A DNA stretch of 64,000 nt from Xylocopilactobacillus apicola (GCF_033095985.1 NZ_AP026802.1:1116001-1180000), one strand, 5' to 3'. Shown: positions 27,845 through 38,102, numbered from the stretch's first letter. Notes: generated from the letters alone by a model not told the origin. A program made the numbers and translations.

Positions 27845-29738
27845 TTTGATCCTCCCATTTGTGCCAATCGTAAGGCAGTGAGAAAGAAAAAGTTGAGCCA
27901 ACGTTCTCTTTCGATTCCACCCAAATATGACCGCCTAAAGTCTCAATTACTTCCTTACTGATTGCAAGTCCGAGACCAGTTCCTCCATTCATTCTGGAAC
28001 GAGCACGTTCAATACGATAAAAGCGATTAAAAATTTTACTTCGTTCCTTTTTAGAGATTCCTTGGCCTTGATCAGTAATTGCAAAAATTACGTTGTGATC
28101 AGTGGTTTTAATCTCAACTCTAATTTCTCCTCCTTCAGGTGAATACTTGATCGCATTGTTAATGATATTATCGATAACCTGCATTAAACGATCAGGATCG
28201 ACTTCAAGCCAAATCGAACTTCGATCGTAACGACGAATGATTCGATATTTTTTCTTATTTAAGTCCTCAAAATCGCTAACAGCTTTACTGTTTTGGTGAT
28301 CTCCCCCATCAGTTTTAATCATCATATCAAACCGGTCAAGAACAAAATTAGTAAATTCAATCAAATCAATATATTCTAAATTAAGCTTAAAAGTCCCACG
28401 ATCTAAACGCGATAAATTTAATAGATCATTGATCATTCTAATCATCCGGTTAGTTTCATTTAAGGAGACATTGATAAATTTAGGAGCATAATTTTTGTCT
28501 TGCCAAGCACCATCGTCTAAGGCTTCAAGGTAACTCCTCATACTAGTTAGAGGAGTTCTTAATTCATGAGAAACGTTTGAAACAAATTCGCGCTGTTCGC
28601 GATCGTTTTTTTGTTGTTCTGTAATATCGTGGAGAACGCAGACTAAGCCAGTGATATAGCCATTTGCCGCTTTTAGAGTCGCAAAATCAACATTTAAAAT
28701 CAATTCATCTTCTTGCCCGTGATTTTGATCAATTTTGATTCCATGAGGTTGCTCTAAAATTTCTCTAACTGAATACTGGTCATCAAGTTTTAAAACTTCA
28801 AGAATTGATTTGCCGACAATTTCCTCGCGCTCTAAATTAAGAAACTCTAAAGCACGTTCATTGATTATTGAAATTTTCCCAACCCGATCTGTGGCAATGA
28901 CTCCGTCAGTCATATGAAACAAAACTGAATCAAGTCGATTTCTTTCCCGTTGACTTAAATCATGCGCTTCTCTAATTTGAAGAGAAAATTCATTAATGGA
29001 TTGGGCTAGTTGGCCTAAATCATCAGAAGAATAAACTGGTACTAAACTTGAATAGTCACCTTTAGCCAATTTAATGGCCTGGTTTTTGACGTCATCAATT
29101 GGACGAGTCATCGTTCGACTGATAATAATCGCTAAAATTATTGCTAAGAAAACAGCAGCAACAGTTGCAGTATAGAAAATAATCATCATTCTCGAAACAT
29201 TATTATAGACGCTTTCCATACTAGCTCTTACATAAACTACGCCAACTGTTGTATTTGCATTAGTTGAATTATTCGTTAATTTAATTGGCATTGCAAGAAC
29301 ATAGGTATTGCCATAACTACGATCAAAAACTTGTTTTCTTTGAGGTTGTCCGCTATAAAGTGCGTCTTTAATATCTGAATTAGTGGTTTTTTGACCAATT
29401 AGAGCCCGATTATTTATATTAGAATCACCCCTAATTGTTCCTTTTTTATCAACAACTTGCAAGGAAGTGACATCGTTTTCTTGAGAGTAATTTAAAACAT
29501 TTTGAATATCACTATTTCCTTGAGTCACATTGGGGTTAATAATATCGTTTCCCAATTGATTTAATACATAGTTTGGAAAAATGTTATCAATCGTTGTCTG
29601 AAAATTTCTGACCCCTTGATTTTGACTAGTCCTCACAAAATAAGCCCCTATGATCTCGACTGTTACGAGCAGGAGCAAAATGAAAACTATCGCAATCTTA
29701 AAAGTAAGTGATCTAAAAAAATTAAAAATCTTACTCAT
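27837..29738 (-). CDS. walK: Cell-wall sensor histidine kinase WalK
   Basis: About 633 residues. Two transmembrane helices (about 13-33 and 180-205) flank an extracytoplasmic Cache-like domain. They are followed by HAMP ([21 protein letters not shown]), PAS ([19 protein letters not shown]), HisKA with the phosphorylated His in [19 protein letters not shown], and an ATPase domain with NNAIKYSP and [12 protein letters not shown]. It is the essential WalK/VicK sensor of peptidoglycan turnover. I use the ATG at 29738 by comparison with family N-termini. An ATG at 29753 is also in frame. Both overlap walR. Confidence 0.95.
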   Translation of the reverse strand: MSKIFNFFRSLTFKIAIVFILLLLVTVEIIGAYFVRTSQNQGVRNFQTTIDNIFPNYVLNQLGNDIINPNVTQGNSDIQNVLNYSQENDVTSLQVVDKKGTIRGDSNINNRALIGQKTTNSDIKDALYSGQPQRKQVFDRSYGNTYVLAMPIKLTNNSTNANTTVGVVYVRASMESVYNNVSRMMIIFYTATVAAVFLAIILAIIISRTMTRPIDDVKNQAIKLAKGDYSSLVPVYSSDDLGQLAQSINEFSLQIREAHDLSQRERNRLDSVLFHMTDGVIATDRVGKISIINERALEFLNLEREEIVGKSILEVLKLDDQYSVREILEQPHGIKIDQNHGQEDELILNVDFATLKAANGYITGLVCVLHDITEQQKNDREQREFVSNVSHELRTPLTSMRSYLEALDDGAWQDKNYAPKFINVSLNETNRMIRMINDLLNLSRLDRGTFKLNLEYIDLIEFTNFVLDRFDMMIKTDGGDHQNSKAVSDFEDLNKKKYRIIRRYDRSSIWLEVDPDRLMQVIDNIINNAIKYSPEGGEIRVEIKTTDHNVIFAITDQGQGISKKERSKIFNRFYRIERARSRMNGGTGLGLAISKEVIETLGGHIWVESKENVGSTFSFSLPYDWHKWEDQNA

Positions 29739-30435
29739 TATTTGATGGATCATTTAAATAATAGCCAATTCCCCTTTTGGTAATTAAAAATGTTGGATTA
29801 CTTGGTGAATCTTCAACTTTTTCCCGTAATCTTCTAATTGTTACATCAACTGTCCGACCATCACCAAAATAATCATAATCCCAAATTTTCTGGAGCAAAT
29901 GTTCTCTGGTCATCACTTGACCAACATGACGAGCTAGATACACTAACAATTCATACTCCCGGTTTGTCAGTTCAATTGTCTTATCATTCTTTTTCACCGT
30001 ATAGGCATCGGTGTCAATTTCTAAATCAGAAATCTTTAGTTTAGAACTTTTATTAGTTGCTGCAGGTGCGATATCACTCCGTCGTAAGTTGGCTTTTACT
30101 CTTGCAACTAACTCACGGTTTGAAAAAGGCTTTGTAACATAGTCATCAGCTCCTAATTCCAGTCCAATGATTTTATCAATTTCATCATCTTTGGCGGAAA
30201 TAATAATAATCGGTGTATTACTTGATTTTCTGATTTGGCGAGATACTTCTAGTCCGTCAATTTTTGGGAGCATTAAGTCAAGCAAAATTAAATCAGGATT
30301 TTCCGATTTAAATTTGGCAAGTGCCTCTTCCCCATCAAATGCTGTGACAACATCAAACCCCTCCTTATTCAAATTAAATTTAATAATGTCAGTGATTGGT
30401 TTTTCATCGTCCACAACAAGAATTTTTTTTGCCAT
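29731..30435 (-). CDS. walR: Response regulator WalR (YycF/VicR)
   Basis: A 234-residue OmpR-family regulator. The receiver domain has an acidic pocket VVDDEKP, the phosphorylated Asp in [13 protein letters not shown], and ADDYVTKPF. The C-terminal winged helix has [30 protein letters not shown] and [15 protein letters not shown]. It controls autolysin and wall genes. It is first in the operon, with GGAGGTATTC before the ATG and TATAAT (minus strand) about 60 bp upstream. Confidence 0.97.
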   Translation of the reverse strand: MAKKILVVDDEKPITDIIKFNLNKEGFDVVTAFDGEEALAKFKSENPDLILLDLMLPKIDGLEVSRQIRKSSNTPIIIISAKDDEIDKIIGLELGADDYVTKPFSNRELVARVKANLRRSDIAPAATNKSSKLKISDLEIDTDAYTVKKNDKTIELTNREYELLVYLARHVGQVMTREHLLQKIWDYDYFGDGRTVDVTIRRLREKVEDSPSNPTFLITKRGIGYYLNDPSNNE

Positions 30436-30544
30436 GAATACCTCCTAAAGCTAAAAGGAAAAATGCATTTCCTAATTGATCTAATTATAACATATGTGAG
30501 GCATCAACGATTAAAGATTGAAGAGTTCAACTTTTTAAAAATGG

Positions 30545-32410
30545 TTACTCTAATTCTACTTTACCCGTGAACAATTGATAGTACATCCCATGCTTTTCTA
30601 GTAAATCTTCGTGATTACCTCGTTCAATAATTCTTCCATGGTCCATCACTAAAATAACGTCCGCATTTTGAATCGTAGAAAGACGATGAGCGATTACAAA
30701 AACAGTACGTCCTTTCATCAATCGATCCATTCCTTGTTGAACAATACGTTCAGTACGAGTATCAATACTTGATGTCGCTTCATCCAAAATCATGACAGGA
30801 GGATCAGCAACGGCAGCTCGTGCAATTGCTAAAAGCTGGCGCTGACCCTGCGACAATCCTTCACCGTTATTTAGTAGTAAAGTCTCATATTTTTTTGGAA
30901 GATGATCTATAAACAGATCGGCATTAGCTAATTTTGCAGCGCTAAGAATTTCATCTTTAGTAGCATCTAACTTACCAAAACGAATATTGTCTTCAATCGT
31001 ACCAGTAAAAAGATTTGTGTCCTGCAAAACGATGCCCAAGGAGTGCCTTAGAGAATTTTTTTCAATTTTTGTCAGATTAATCCCATCATATGTAATCTGT
31101 CCTTCTTGAATCTCGTAAAAACGATTCAGCAAATTAGTAATAGTGGTTTTGCCAGCACCTGTTGCTCCAACTAAAGCTATTTTTTGACCAGGTTTCGCAT
31201 GGATGTTAATATCGTGAAGAACTATATTGCTCGAAACGTAACCGAATGATACGTGATCGAAAACTATATCACCTGTCAGCTTAGAATATGTAATACTGCC
31301 GTCATGGTGAGGAATTTTCCAAGACCATGATTCAGAATTGTCAGCCGTTTTTTCCGATTTAACTAAAGTTACTGTACCATCATCACTTTCAGTTTTTTGA
31401 TCCATTAGGTTAAAAATTCGCTCAGCCCCTGCTAACGCCATTACAATGAAATTGATTTGTTGAGCAAACTGAGAAACTGGTTGTTCAAGTGAACGGCTTA
31501 GCTGTAAAAATGCTGCAAGCATTCCAACAGTAAATGTAGAGATTCCATACAAACTAAACATTCCTCCAATTACTGCCAACAAAACATATTGCATATTAAG
31601 TAAATTGAACATGACTGGCATTAAAGTATTTGCAATAACATTAGCTTGAGTTGAACTTTCTTGCAGTCGATCGTTAATTTCATCAAAATTTTCGATAGCG
31701 GCATTCTCATGGTTAAATACTTTAACCACTTTTTGACCATGAATCATCTCTTCAATGAACCCGTTTTCTTCGCCCAAATCTTTTTGCTGTTCAGTAAAAT
31801 ATTTTCCGCTTTTACTGGTTAAAGATTTAGTGATGAAAAACATAATTGTAAGTGTAAAAACCACAAAAAGTGTTAATGCAGGGCTGATGCTAATCATTGC
31901 AATAAAAATGGAAATAAACATAATTGCAGATAAACCAAGGTTCGGAATACTTTGGGAAATCATTTGGCGCAAGGTATCTGTATCGTTAGTAAAGTGGCTC
32001 ATAATGTCACCGTGTGAGTTCTGATCAAAATAACTTACAGGAAGATTTTCTAAGTTCTTAAACATTTGGTTTCGAATTTTTTGTTGCGTTCCCTCACTTA
32101 TTTTAACCATCAAAAGGTTAAAACCCAAGCTGGCGAAAATTCCTGCCAAATAAACAAAACCCATTGTCGTAATTGCTTTTAATAAGCCAGAAAAATTGGG
32201 ATTATTTTGCTTTAAAAGTGGCGTAATGTATTGGTCAATGACCGTCTGAAGAAAAAGTGCTCCTGATACGTTAGCGTACGCGCTAATTATGATCAAAACA
32301 AAGACAATAGTCATCCTAAGTTTGTTTTTCTCCAAGAGATATCCGATTAATCGCCCAAATGTTTTCAGAGGATGATGGGGGCGATTAATAATTTTTTTAC
32401 TTGCCTGCAC
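30545..32410 (-). CDS. Heterodimeric ABC multidrug exporter, subunit with canonical ATPase site (LmrD/BmrD type)
   Basis: About 621 residues: a six-helix ABC1 exporter membrane domain (about 20-330) then an ATPase domain with Walker A GATGAGKTT, signature LSQGQRQLLAIARA, Walker B VMILDEATSSID with catalytic Glu, and H-loop IAHRLSTI. I choose a GTG start (32410), with AAAGGA 10 nt upstream; a TTG at 32419 overlaps that site. It overlaps the partner gene by 14 bp. The pair resembles LmrCD and BmrCD drug or lipid exporters. Confidence 0.9.
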   Translation of the reverse strand: MQASKKIINRPHHPLKTFGRLIGYLLEKNKLRMTIVFVLIIISAYANVSGALFLQTVIDQYITPLLKQNNPNFSGLLKAITTMGFVYLAGIFASLGFNLLMVKISEGTQQKIRNQMFKNLENLPVSYFDQNSHGDIMSHFTNDTDTLRQMISQSIPNLGLSAIMFISIFIAMISISPALTLFVVFTLTIMFFITKSLTSKSGKYFTEQQKDLGEENGFIEEMIHGQKVVKVFNHENAAIENFDEINDRLQESSTQANVIANTLMPVMFNLLNMQYVLLAVIGGMFSLYGISTFTVGMLAAFLQLSRSLEQPVSQFAQQINFIVMALAGAERIFNLMDQKTESDDGTVTLVKSEKTADNSESWSWKIPHHDGSITYSKLTGDIVFDHVSFGYVSSNIVLHDINIHAKPGQKIALVGATGAGKTTITNLLNRFYEIQEGQITYDGINLTKIEKNSLRHSLGIVLQDTNLFTGTIEDNIRFGKLDATKDEILSAAKLANADLFIDHLPKKYETLLLNNGEGLSQGQRQLLAIARAAVADPPVMILDEATSSIDTRTERIVQQGMDRLMKGRTVFVIAHRLSTIQNADVILVMDHGRIIERGNHEDLLEKHGMYYQLFTGKVELE

Positions 32411-34139
32411 TTTGACCAAATCCTTTCTGCTGAGATTGATAAATTTCTTGATAAATTCGATTAGTTTTTAACAGTTCGTCACTTGTCCCGATTTGATTGA
32501 TTTCACCGTCATCTAAGACAACGATCCGATCAGCATCTTCAATTGATGAAATCCGTTGAGAAATAATAAAAGTTGTAGTTCCAGGAATTGTTTCACGTAA
32601 ACCTTTTTTGATTTCTCGATCAGTTTTCGTATCAACGGCGCTGGTTGAATCATCTAAAATTAAAATTTTAGGTTTCTTAAGTAATGCTCTAGCTATAGTT
32701 AACCTTTGTTTTTGTCCGCCCGAAACATTTGTTCCGCCCTGAGAAATCATCGTATCGTATTTTTCAGGAAATTCTTGGACAAATCCATCTGCTTGAGCAA
32801 TTTTTGCTGCAGAAATTACTTCATCATCTGTAGCTTGAGAGTTACCCCATTTTAAATTTTCTTTAATAGTCCCATGAAAAAGTACATTATTTTGAAGTAC
32901 CATGCCAACTTGATCACGCAATGCTACTAAATCATAATTTTTCACGTTCAGACCGCCCACTTTAATTTCACCATCGGTTACATCGTAAAGTCGCGCAATT
33001 AGTTGAACCAAAGTTGACTTAGCACTTCCTGTTCCTCCTAAGATTCCAATCAACTCTCCTGGTTGAACTTTGAGATTAATATTTTTTAAAACAAGATTGT
33101 TCATTTCATTTTGATAACTAAAACTCACATCTTTAAATTCAACACTGCTGTTTGGGATTTTTGTCACGGGGTTTGCTGGATTTTTTATATCGCTTTGTTC
33201 AGATAACACTTCAACAACACGCTCAACAGAAGGTCGAGACATCAAAATCATGACAAAAATCATTGACATCATATTTAAATTGATTAAAATTTCCATCGTA
33301 TAACTGAACATGCTTAAAAGCTGCCCCTCAGTAAATCCTTTTCCATCAACGATAAATTGCGCACCGAACCAAGAGATTAAAAGCATACAGGTATAAACAG
33401 CCACTTGTAGAATTGGCATATTAAAAGCCACAATTTGTTCAGCTTTCATAAAAGTTTGATAGATTTTTTTTGAAACTTCATTGAATTTTTCTTCCTGTTC
33501 ATCTTCTCTTACATATGATTTAACTGCTCTTATGCCTTGTAGATTTTCTGAAACAACGTTATTTAATTTGTCATAAATCCGAAAAACAACATTAAACAAA
33601 GGATGAGCAAAATGAATGACAATTCCCATCCCAATCACCAAAAACGGAATAACCCACAAATAAATTTGTGCTAATTGTGGATTAATAAAAAAAGTCACAA
33701 TTAAAGCAAAAATAATCATTAAGGGACTTCTAACAATAATTCTAATCCCCATCTGATAAGCATTTTGGATATTGGTAACGTCGGTTGTCATCCGGGTGAC
33801 TAAACTTGAAGGAGAAAAACGATCAATATTAGAAAATGAGAACGTTTGAATTCGCGCAAAAATATTGTGCCTCAGATTACGAGCAAATCCGACCGCAACT
33901 TCAGCACTTGTTCGAACAGACTTAACTCCAAAATAAAAAGACAAAGCCGCACACACAACTAACGCAAGACCATTTGTTAAAAGAGCTTGACGATTTCCTT
34001 TGTTGATCCCCTGATCAATTAGTATTGCCATAATCATCGGAGTAATAACATCCATCGCTGCTTCTCCTGTAACATAAATAGGGATGATAATGCTATCTTT
34101 TTTATATTCTCCCAGATTAGTCAACAACTTTTTTATCAT
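32397..34139 (-). CDS. Heterodimeric ABC multidrug exporter, subunit with degenerate site (LmrC/BmrC type)
   Basis: A 580-residue exporter half-transporter. Six transmembrane helices precede an ATPase domain with Walker A GGTGSAKST, signature VSGGQKQRLTIARA and Walker B ILILDDSTSAVD. Asp replaces the catalytic Glu after Walker B, and the last H-loop residue region reads ISQRISSI with Gln in place of His. These are hallmarks of the degenerate ATPase site in heterodimeric exporters. It is the first gene of the pair, with AGAGGATATAA before ATG. Confidence 0.9.
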   Translation of the reverse strand: MIKKLLTNLGEYKKDSIIIPIYVTGEAAMDVITPMIMAILIDQGINKGNRQALLTNGLALVVCAALSFYFGVKSVRTSAEVAVGFARNLRHNIFARIQTFSFSNIDRFSPSSLVTRMTTDVTNIQNAYQMGIRIIVRSPLMIIFALIVTFFINPQLAQIYLWVIPFLVIGMGIVIHFAHPLFNVVFRIYDKLNNVVSENLQGIRAVKSYVREDEQEEKFNEVSKKIYQTFMKAEQIVAFNMPILQVAVYTCMLLISWFGAQFIVDGKGFTEGQLLSMFSYTMEILINLNMMSMIFVMILMSRPSVERVVEVLSEQSDIKNPANPVTKIPNSSVEFKDVSFSYQNEMNNLVLKNINLKVQPGELIGILGGTGSAKSTLVQLIARLYDVTDGEIKVGGLNVKNYDLVALRDQVGMVLQNNVLFHGTIKENLKWGNSQATDDEVISAAKIAQADGFVQEFPEKYDTMISQGGTNVSGGQKQRLTIARALLKKPKILILDDSTSAVDTKTDREIKKGLRETIPGTTTFIISQRISSIEDADRIVVLDDGEINQIGTSDELLKTNRIYQEIYQSQQKGFGQSAGK

Positions 34140-34279
34140 TTATATCCTCTTCTTTATTTATTTCCATAAAAAAAACCAACACCACTTATGCTAATGAACA
34201 AGTGCCATCAACATAAAGCATTGATTCTTAAAAATCAAGCAGGTTCAAATACATCTATATATAGTATACTAGATTCCTA
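34140..34279 (-). promoter_or_regulatory. Leader region of the ABC exporter operon
   Basis: 140 bp between mscL and the exporter. On the minus strand it has a TATACT -10-like element (near 34263), then small stem-loops (TTGATT / AATCAA and CACTTGT...ATAAGTG) and a run of eight Ts (34170-34177) before the ribosome binding site. This could be an attenuator-like leader, but no clean terminator stem abuts the T-run. The call is tentative. Confidence 0.3.
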
Positions 34280-34645
34280 TTATTTTGCATCATCTTTGGC
34301 TAAAAGATCTCTAATTTCTGTTAAAAGTTCTTCTTCTGTACTAGGTGTAGCGGGTTTTGGTGGAAAAACTTTCCGCATTGCTTTTAAAAGAAGGAAAACC
34401 ACAAAAGCAATAATCAAAAAATTAATCACGTCATTTAAGAAATCCCCATACTTATAAGTAGCACCAAAAATTGTCAGTTGTAGTCGACCTAAATCAGTTT
34501 TCCCCACAAACATTGAAAGCAAGGGATTAATCAAATTTTTAGTCAATGAGCTGACCAAATTGGTCATGGCTCCACCAATAATTACTCCGACAGCTAAATC
34601 GAAAATATTTCCTCTGGCAATAAAATTTTTGAATTCTTTTAACAT
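34280..34645 (-). CDS. mscL: Large-conductance mechanosensitive channel
   Basis: A 121-residue MscL with the diagnostic N-terminus LKEFKNFIARGNIFDLAVGVIIGGA, a short periplasmic-side loop, a second transmembrane helix (about 76-98), and the C-terminal helix EEELLTEIRDLLAK. It is a homopentameric channel that opens on hypo-osmotic shock. It stands alone, divergent from the TcaA-like gene. Confidence 0.96.
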   Translation of the reverse strand: MLKEFKNFIARGNIFDLAVGVIIGGAMTNLVSSLTKNLINPLLSMFVGKTDLGRLQLTIFGATYKYGDFLNDVINFLIIAFVVFLLLKAMRKVFPPKPATPSTEEELLTEIRDLLAKDDAK

Positions 34646-34776
34646 TTTCTCTCCTCCATCCTTTTATAGTTATTTTACTATTTTTCTAAATTAGGGGCAA
34701 ATATCTAATTTTTTTCAAATCTGTCACCGTATTTCCATTTATTAAGCTATAATATTTGCAAATGTGAGGTAGTTAA

Positions 34777-35574
34777 ATGAAAAAAAATAAAATTTACACT
34801 AATTCTCGTTGCGAGCCACATCATTTGACAAGGACTAAAAATACTAAACACCATTTGTCTCTAGCGTTTTATTTACCATTAATTGCGATTTCTGTTTTAA
34901 TTTTAGCGACTGGTTGCCTTTATGTCTATGGGAAGTTTTATTATAGTCGCGACTCTCAGCTTAAAGAAATGGCCAAGCAAATTACCAGTAAAAATCCTGA
35001 AGAAATCGCGCAAGTTGCAGTTGATAGTAACAAGCGTCCTTTGCCCGTTGAAGAATTAAAACCTTTAAGTGAACTTTATCTCAGTTCAGATAAAGAGCGT
35101 CTTGTCATGAAAGAAAAAGTAGAGCACGCGACCAATTCAGGTAATGTCCAAGTAATAGAAGTTGGCAAAATTCTGGGACTTTATCCGCGTTACCGAGTTT
35201 TATTAAAACCTATCCCTATGACGGTAAAAACAAATTTAAAAAATGTCACCGTTTTTGTTAATGGAGACACGATTGAATATTTTGGAAATCAAGGAAAAAT
35301 CGTTCAAAACCGTTTACCTGGAAAATATACGATCAATTGTGTTGGATTAGCTGGTGGAACTAAACAGAAACTATCAAAAACTCTCTTGCTCTCCCCCGTC
35401 CCAGAAAAGAATTTAATTTCTTTTAATGTCACCACCAAGCCCAAAAATCCACTCAAGAATCGCAATCTCGTCGATCTTGAACCGAGTGAAAATATTAAGG
35501 ATGAAAAAGAACCAGCGCATGAATCCAATAGTCTGATTGAACAGGTAAAAGAATGGTTTAAAAATCCAATTTAA
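34777..35574 (+). CDS. TcaA/YvbJ-like membrane protein, C-terminal part only
   Basis: A 265-residue protein with a basic cytoplasmic N-terminus, one transmembrane helix (about 30-52), and an outer region. The outer region is reminiscent of TcaA-family proteins: QLKEMAKQITSKNPEEIAQVAVDS followed by a beta-rich segment YPRYRVLLKPIPMTVKTNLKNVTVFVNG. It has an acidic Pro/Glu-rich tail. Typical TcaA proteins begin with a zinc ribbon, but here the N-terminal cytoplasmic part has a single Cys. The function in cell-envelope stress is only inferred. The 3' gap before marR has no clear terminator. Confidence 0.55.
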   Translation: MKKNKIYTNSRCEPHHLTRTKNTKHHLSLAFYLPLIAISVLILATGCLYVYGKFYYSRDSQLKEMAKQITSKNPEEIAQVAVDSNKRPLPVEELKPLSELYLSSDKERLVMKEKVEHATNSGNVQVIEVGKILGLYPRYRVLLKPIPMTVKTNLKNVTVFVNGDTIEYFGNQGKIVQNRLPGKYTINCVGLAGGTKQKLSKTLLLSPVPEKNLISFNVTTKPKNPLKNRNLVDLEPSENIKDEKEPAHESNSLIEQVKEWFKNPI

Positions 35575-35610
35575 ATGCTCAGTCAAATAAAAAATTCAAT
35601 TATAAATAGC

Positions 35611-35660
35611 TTGACAATTAAAACAGGTACCTGTATAACTTAATATATAAGGTACCTGTT
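35611..35660 (+). promoter_or_regulatory. marR promoter with two operator-like palindromes
   Basis: A perfect -35 TTGACA (35611-35616), a 17-bp spacer, and -10 TATAAC (35634-35639). The spacer holds most of the 12-bp palindrome ACAGGTACCTGT. A second site, AAGGTACCTGTT (35649-35660), lies just downstream of the -10. Placement across the promoter suggests autorepression by the following MarR protein. Confidence 0.75.
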
Positions 35661-35682
35661 TTATTTTGAGAGGAAGTAAGAA

Positions 35683-36258
35683 ATGGAAAACAGAGATATT
35701 CAACATAAACTAATGCATCTTCAAATGTTACTAAAAAAATGGCATATGAAAAATCGTGTAGATCACGGACCTTTTGCAGATCCTATGTTTGGTCAAGGGA
35801 GAGTTTTAGCACTTTTAAAAATGCAAGAATCAATCTCAACTAGGGATCTCTCTTTTCTTCTAAATATTCGTATGCAGTCTTTAAATGAATTACTTAACAA
35901 ACTTGAAAAATCTGGCTACGTTGAGAAATCTCTATCTGAAGAGGATAAAAGAGTTACAATAATTCATTTAACTAATAAAGGCCGGGACGCGGCAGAAAAA
36001 AGTCCGGAAATCGATAGTCCTTTCGATACATTGAATCCAGAGGAATTGAGCCAATTTGGCGAATATCTTGATCGAATTATTGATGAGCTAGAAGAAAAGG
36101 TTGGAAGTGATGAAGACGAACGCCTTCGACGGGAATGGATGGAAAAAGCTCGCAAAAGAATGAGCGAGCCAATGTTTGAACAAATGTCTAAAATGCATCA
36201 TTATGGTCAACATAATTTCGTTCATCGACCTAACTGTAGGTTTTATATTAATAACTAA
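35683..36258 (+). CDS. MarR-family transcriptional regulator
   Basis: A 191-residue MarR protein with the winged-helix core RVLALLKMQESISTRDLSFLLNIRMQSLNELLNKLEKSGYVEKSLSEEDKR (long match across residues about 45-95). The C-terminal extension (about 150-191) is longer than usual and rich in Met and His (MSKMHHYGQHNFVHRP). GAGAGGAAG precedes the ATG. It is monocistronic, with operator-like sites in its own promoter, and converges with the MFS gene. Its ligand and other targets are unknown. Confidence 0.88.
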   Translation: MENRDIQHKLMHLQMLLKKWHMKNRVDHGPFADPMFGQGRVLALLKMQESISTRDLSFLLNIRMQSLNELLNKLEKSGYVEKSLSEEDKRVTIIHLTNKGRDAAEKSPEIDSPFDTLNPEELSQFGEYLDRIIDELEEKVGSDEDERLRREWMEKARKRMSEPMFEQMSKMHHYGQHNFVHRPNCRFYINN

Positions 36259-36287
36259 AAAAGGACTAAAGTCCTTTTTTAGTTATT
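36250..36287. terminator. Bidirectional terminator between marR and the MFS gene
   Basis: A perfect 17-bp stem (AATAACTAAAAAAGGAC and its complement) with a TAAA loop, giving T-runs on both strands. It overlaps the stop codons of both converging genes. Confidence 0.92.
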
Positions 36288-37668
36288 TTTTCTGATTCAC
36301 AACCACTCGGCTGAGAATAATTAATGCCAAGAGCCCTAATACCAATAAAACGATAAACGCATTATGTGCTCCATTAGCAGTTGAAACTGCTATATTTACC
36401 CCTTTTTGGTTCTGACTTTGAGCGATAATCGCGGCTACAATTGAAGTACCGCTTGCTCCAGCAAACTGCTGTAAAGTAGTTAAAATTGCGTTACCATCGG
36501 CTTGCTCATCTAAAGTTAGATTTTGCAATCCGCTGGTCATGATATTTCCGAATGCAAAACCGATCCCTGACATGTAAATAAAATAGATGATCAGGGTCCA
36601 AGTTAAATTCAAATTTCGACTAAAAATTGTAAATAAAATTAACGCGATAACTGAAATTGATGCACCAAATAAGATTGGCTTTCGCGCACCTAACCGATCT
36701 AAAATTTGGCCGCTAATTGGAGCTAAAACTGCTCCCATTGCCGCACCGGGCAAAACGATTAAACCCGCTACCGTTGCGCTTTGATGATTAACTAATTGAA
36801 TATAATTAGGCAAAATAAAAGAAATTCCTAAACTACATAGCTGAATGAAAAAGAAACTGATAACGTGTCCAGCGTAGCGTTTATTTTTCAAAACATCCAG
36901 ATTAATAATGGGAGTCGCTACTTTATTTCGATAAATTAAAAGTACTAACCCTAAAATCCCCACAATCCAAGAGCCGCCGACTTCAAGACTAAAAATACTC
37001 ATACTGCCTAAATTACTAAAACCGAGAATTAAACCTCCGAAAAGCAAAATAATACTTATAATTCCCAAAATATCAACGGGAGTTTTTTTAATTTTGCTCA
37101 CTTGCGTAATTGAATAACTACCCATGATTAAAGAAATGATCAAAATTGGTAGCAGTAAAACGAAAATAAATCTCCAACCTAAACCATTCACGATTAAGCC
37201 GCCGTAAGTTGGTCCAATCGCTGGTGCAATAGCAGTAATTAAAGAACCAATTCCCATCATTAAGCCAATTTTATTTGATGGTACTTGCTCCAAAATAATA
37301 TTAAACATTAACGGTAGTGCCAACCCAGTCCCAATTCCTTGAATCATTCGGCCAATCAATAGTAAAGTAAAATCTTTAGCAACAGCATCAATAACTACTC
37401 CAAACATAAATAAAAGGTTGGCAGAAAGAAAAATTCCTTTTGTTGAAAAGTTTTTCTTTAAAATTGCTGATAACGGGACCACCATGGCAATAACCAAAAG
37501 ACAACCTGTTGTCATCCATTGCACTGTTTGGGTATCAACTTTAAAATCTTTCATCAAAGTTGGAAAAGTAATATTCATTGCAGTCTCAACTAACACGCCA
37601 CAAAATGACATGATTCCCGCAGCTACAATTGACATTATGACTTTCTTATTTAATTTTTTCTCTTGCAT
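36283..37668 (-). CDS. DHA2-family (14-TM) MFS drug efflux transporter
   Basis: A 461-residue transporter with the DHA2/EmrB pattern: an N-terminal SFCGVLVETAMNITFPTLMKDF, VQWMTTGCLLVIAMVVPLSA, and the motif-C-like GPTYGGLIVNGLGWRFIF. Such pumps expel cationic drugs using the proton gradient. Its ATG overlaps the stop of the upstream marR as TAATG, so the two form a regulator-pump operon. The actual substrate is unknown. Confidence 0.9.
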   Translation of the reverse strand: MQEKKLNKKVIMSIVAAGIMSFCGVLVETAMNITFPTLMKDFKVDTQTVQWMTTGCLLVIAMVVPLSAILKKNFSTKGIFLSANLLFMFGVVIDAVAKDFTLLLIGRMIQGIGTGLALPLMFNIILEQVPSNKIGLMMGIGSLITAIAPAIGPTYGGLIVNGLGWRFIFVLLLPILIISLIMGSYSITQVSKIKKTPVDILGIISIILLFGGLILGFSNLGSMSIFSLEVGGSWIVGILGLVLLIYRNKVATPIINLDVLKNKRYAGHVISFFFIQLCSLGISFILPNYIQLVNHQSATVAGLIVLPGAAMGAVLAPISGQILDRLGARKPILFGASISVIALILFTIFSRNLNLTWTLIIYFIYMSGIGFAFGNIMTSGLQNLTLDEQADGNAILTTLQQFAGASGTSIVAAIIAQSQNQKGVNIAVSTANGAHNAFIVLLVLGLLALIILSRVVVNQKK

Positions 37669-38102
37669 TAGTATTTATAATCCCCCATATAGTAATGTAA
37701 AATTTTTTCGAATATATCGATTTCATTTTTTGAAAATTTTTTCTGTAATAACTCTTGTTGATTATTCATATAATCACTGACTATTTCTACCAAATGCTCC
37801 CCTTTAGCTGTTAAAATAACTGCCTTTTGGCGGGCATCATGGCTGGCTGTTGTGCGTTTCACTAGTTCCTTTTTTTCCATTCGCTGTAAAATCAAAGTCG
37901 CTGTCGAACGTCTAATATTGAATTCTTCTTCTAAATCTCGTTGCAAAATTTCGGTTTTATTTCGAGCTAAATGATCAATTATTGACATTTGTGTTGCTGT
38001 TAAATCATACTTGCTAGCAAATTGGTCAAAATTTTTTGTTAGTTGGCGCCCTGCTATTTTCAGTAATCTTCCGGTATCATGAACCACCAAATTCACCTCC
38101 AA
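37668..38102 (-). CDS. MarR-family regulator of the MFS pump
   Basis: A 144-residue MarR protein with FASKYDLTATQMSIIDHLARNK and a winged helix LEEEFNIRRSTATLILQRMEKKELV..TASHDARQKAVILTAKG. It is translationally coupled to the MFS gene downstream. A 20-bp perfect palindrome lies immediately before its ribosome binding region, which suggests autoregulation of the pair. The inducing compound is unknown. Confidence 0.9.
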   Translation of the reverse strand: MEVNLVVHDTGRLLKIAGRQLTKNFDQFASKYDLTATQMSIIDHLARNKTEILQRDLEEEFNIRRSTATLILQRMEKKELVKRTTASHDARQKAVILTAKGEHLVEIVSDYMNNQQELLQKKFSKNEIDIFEKILHYYMGDYKY

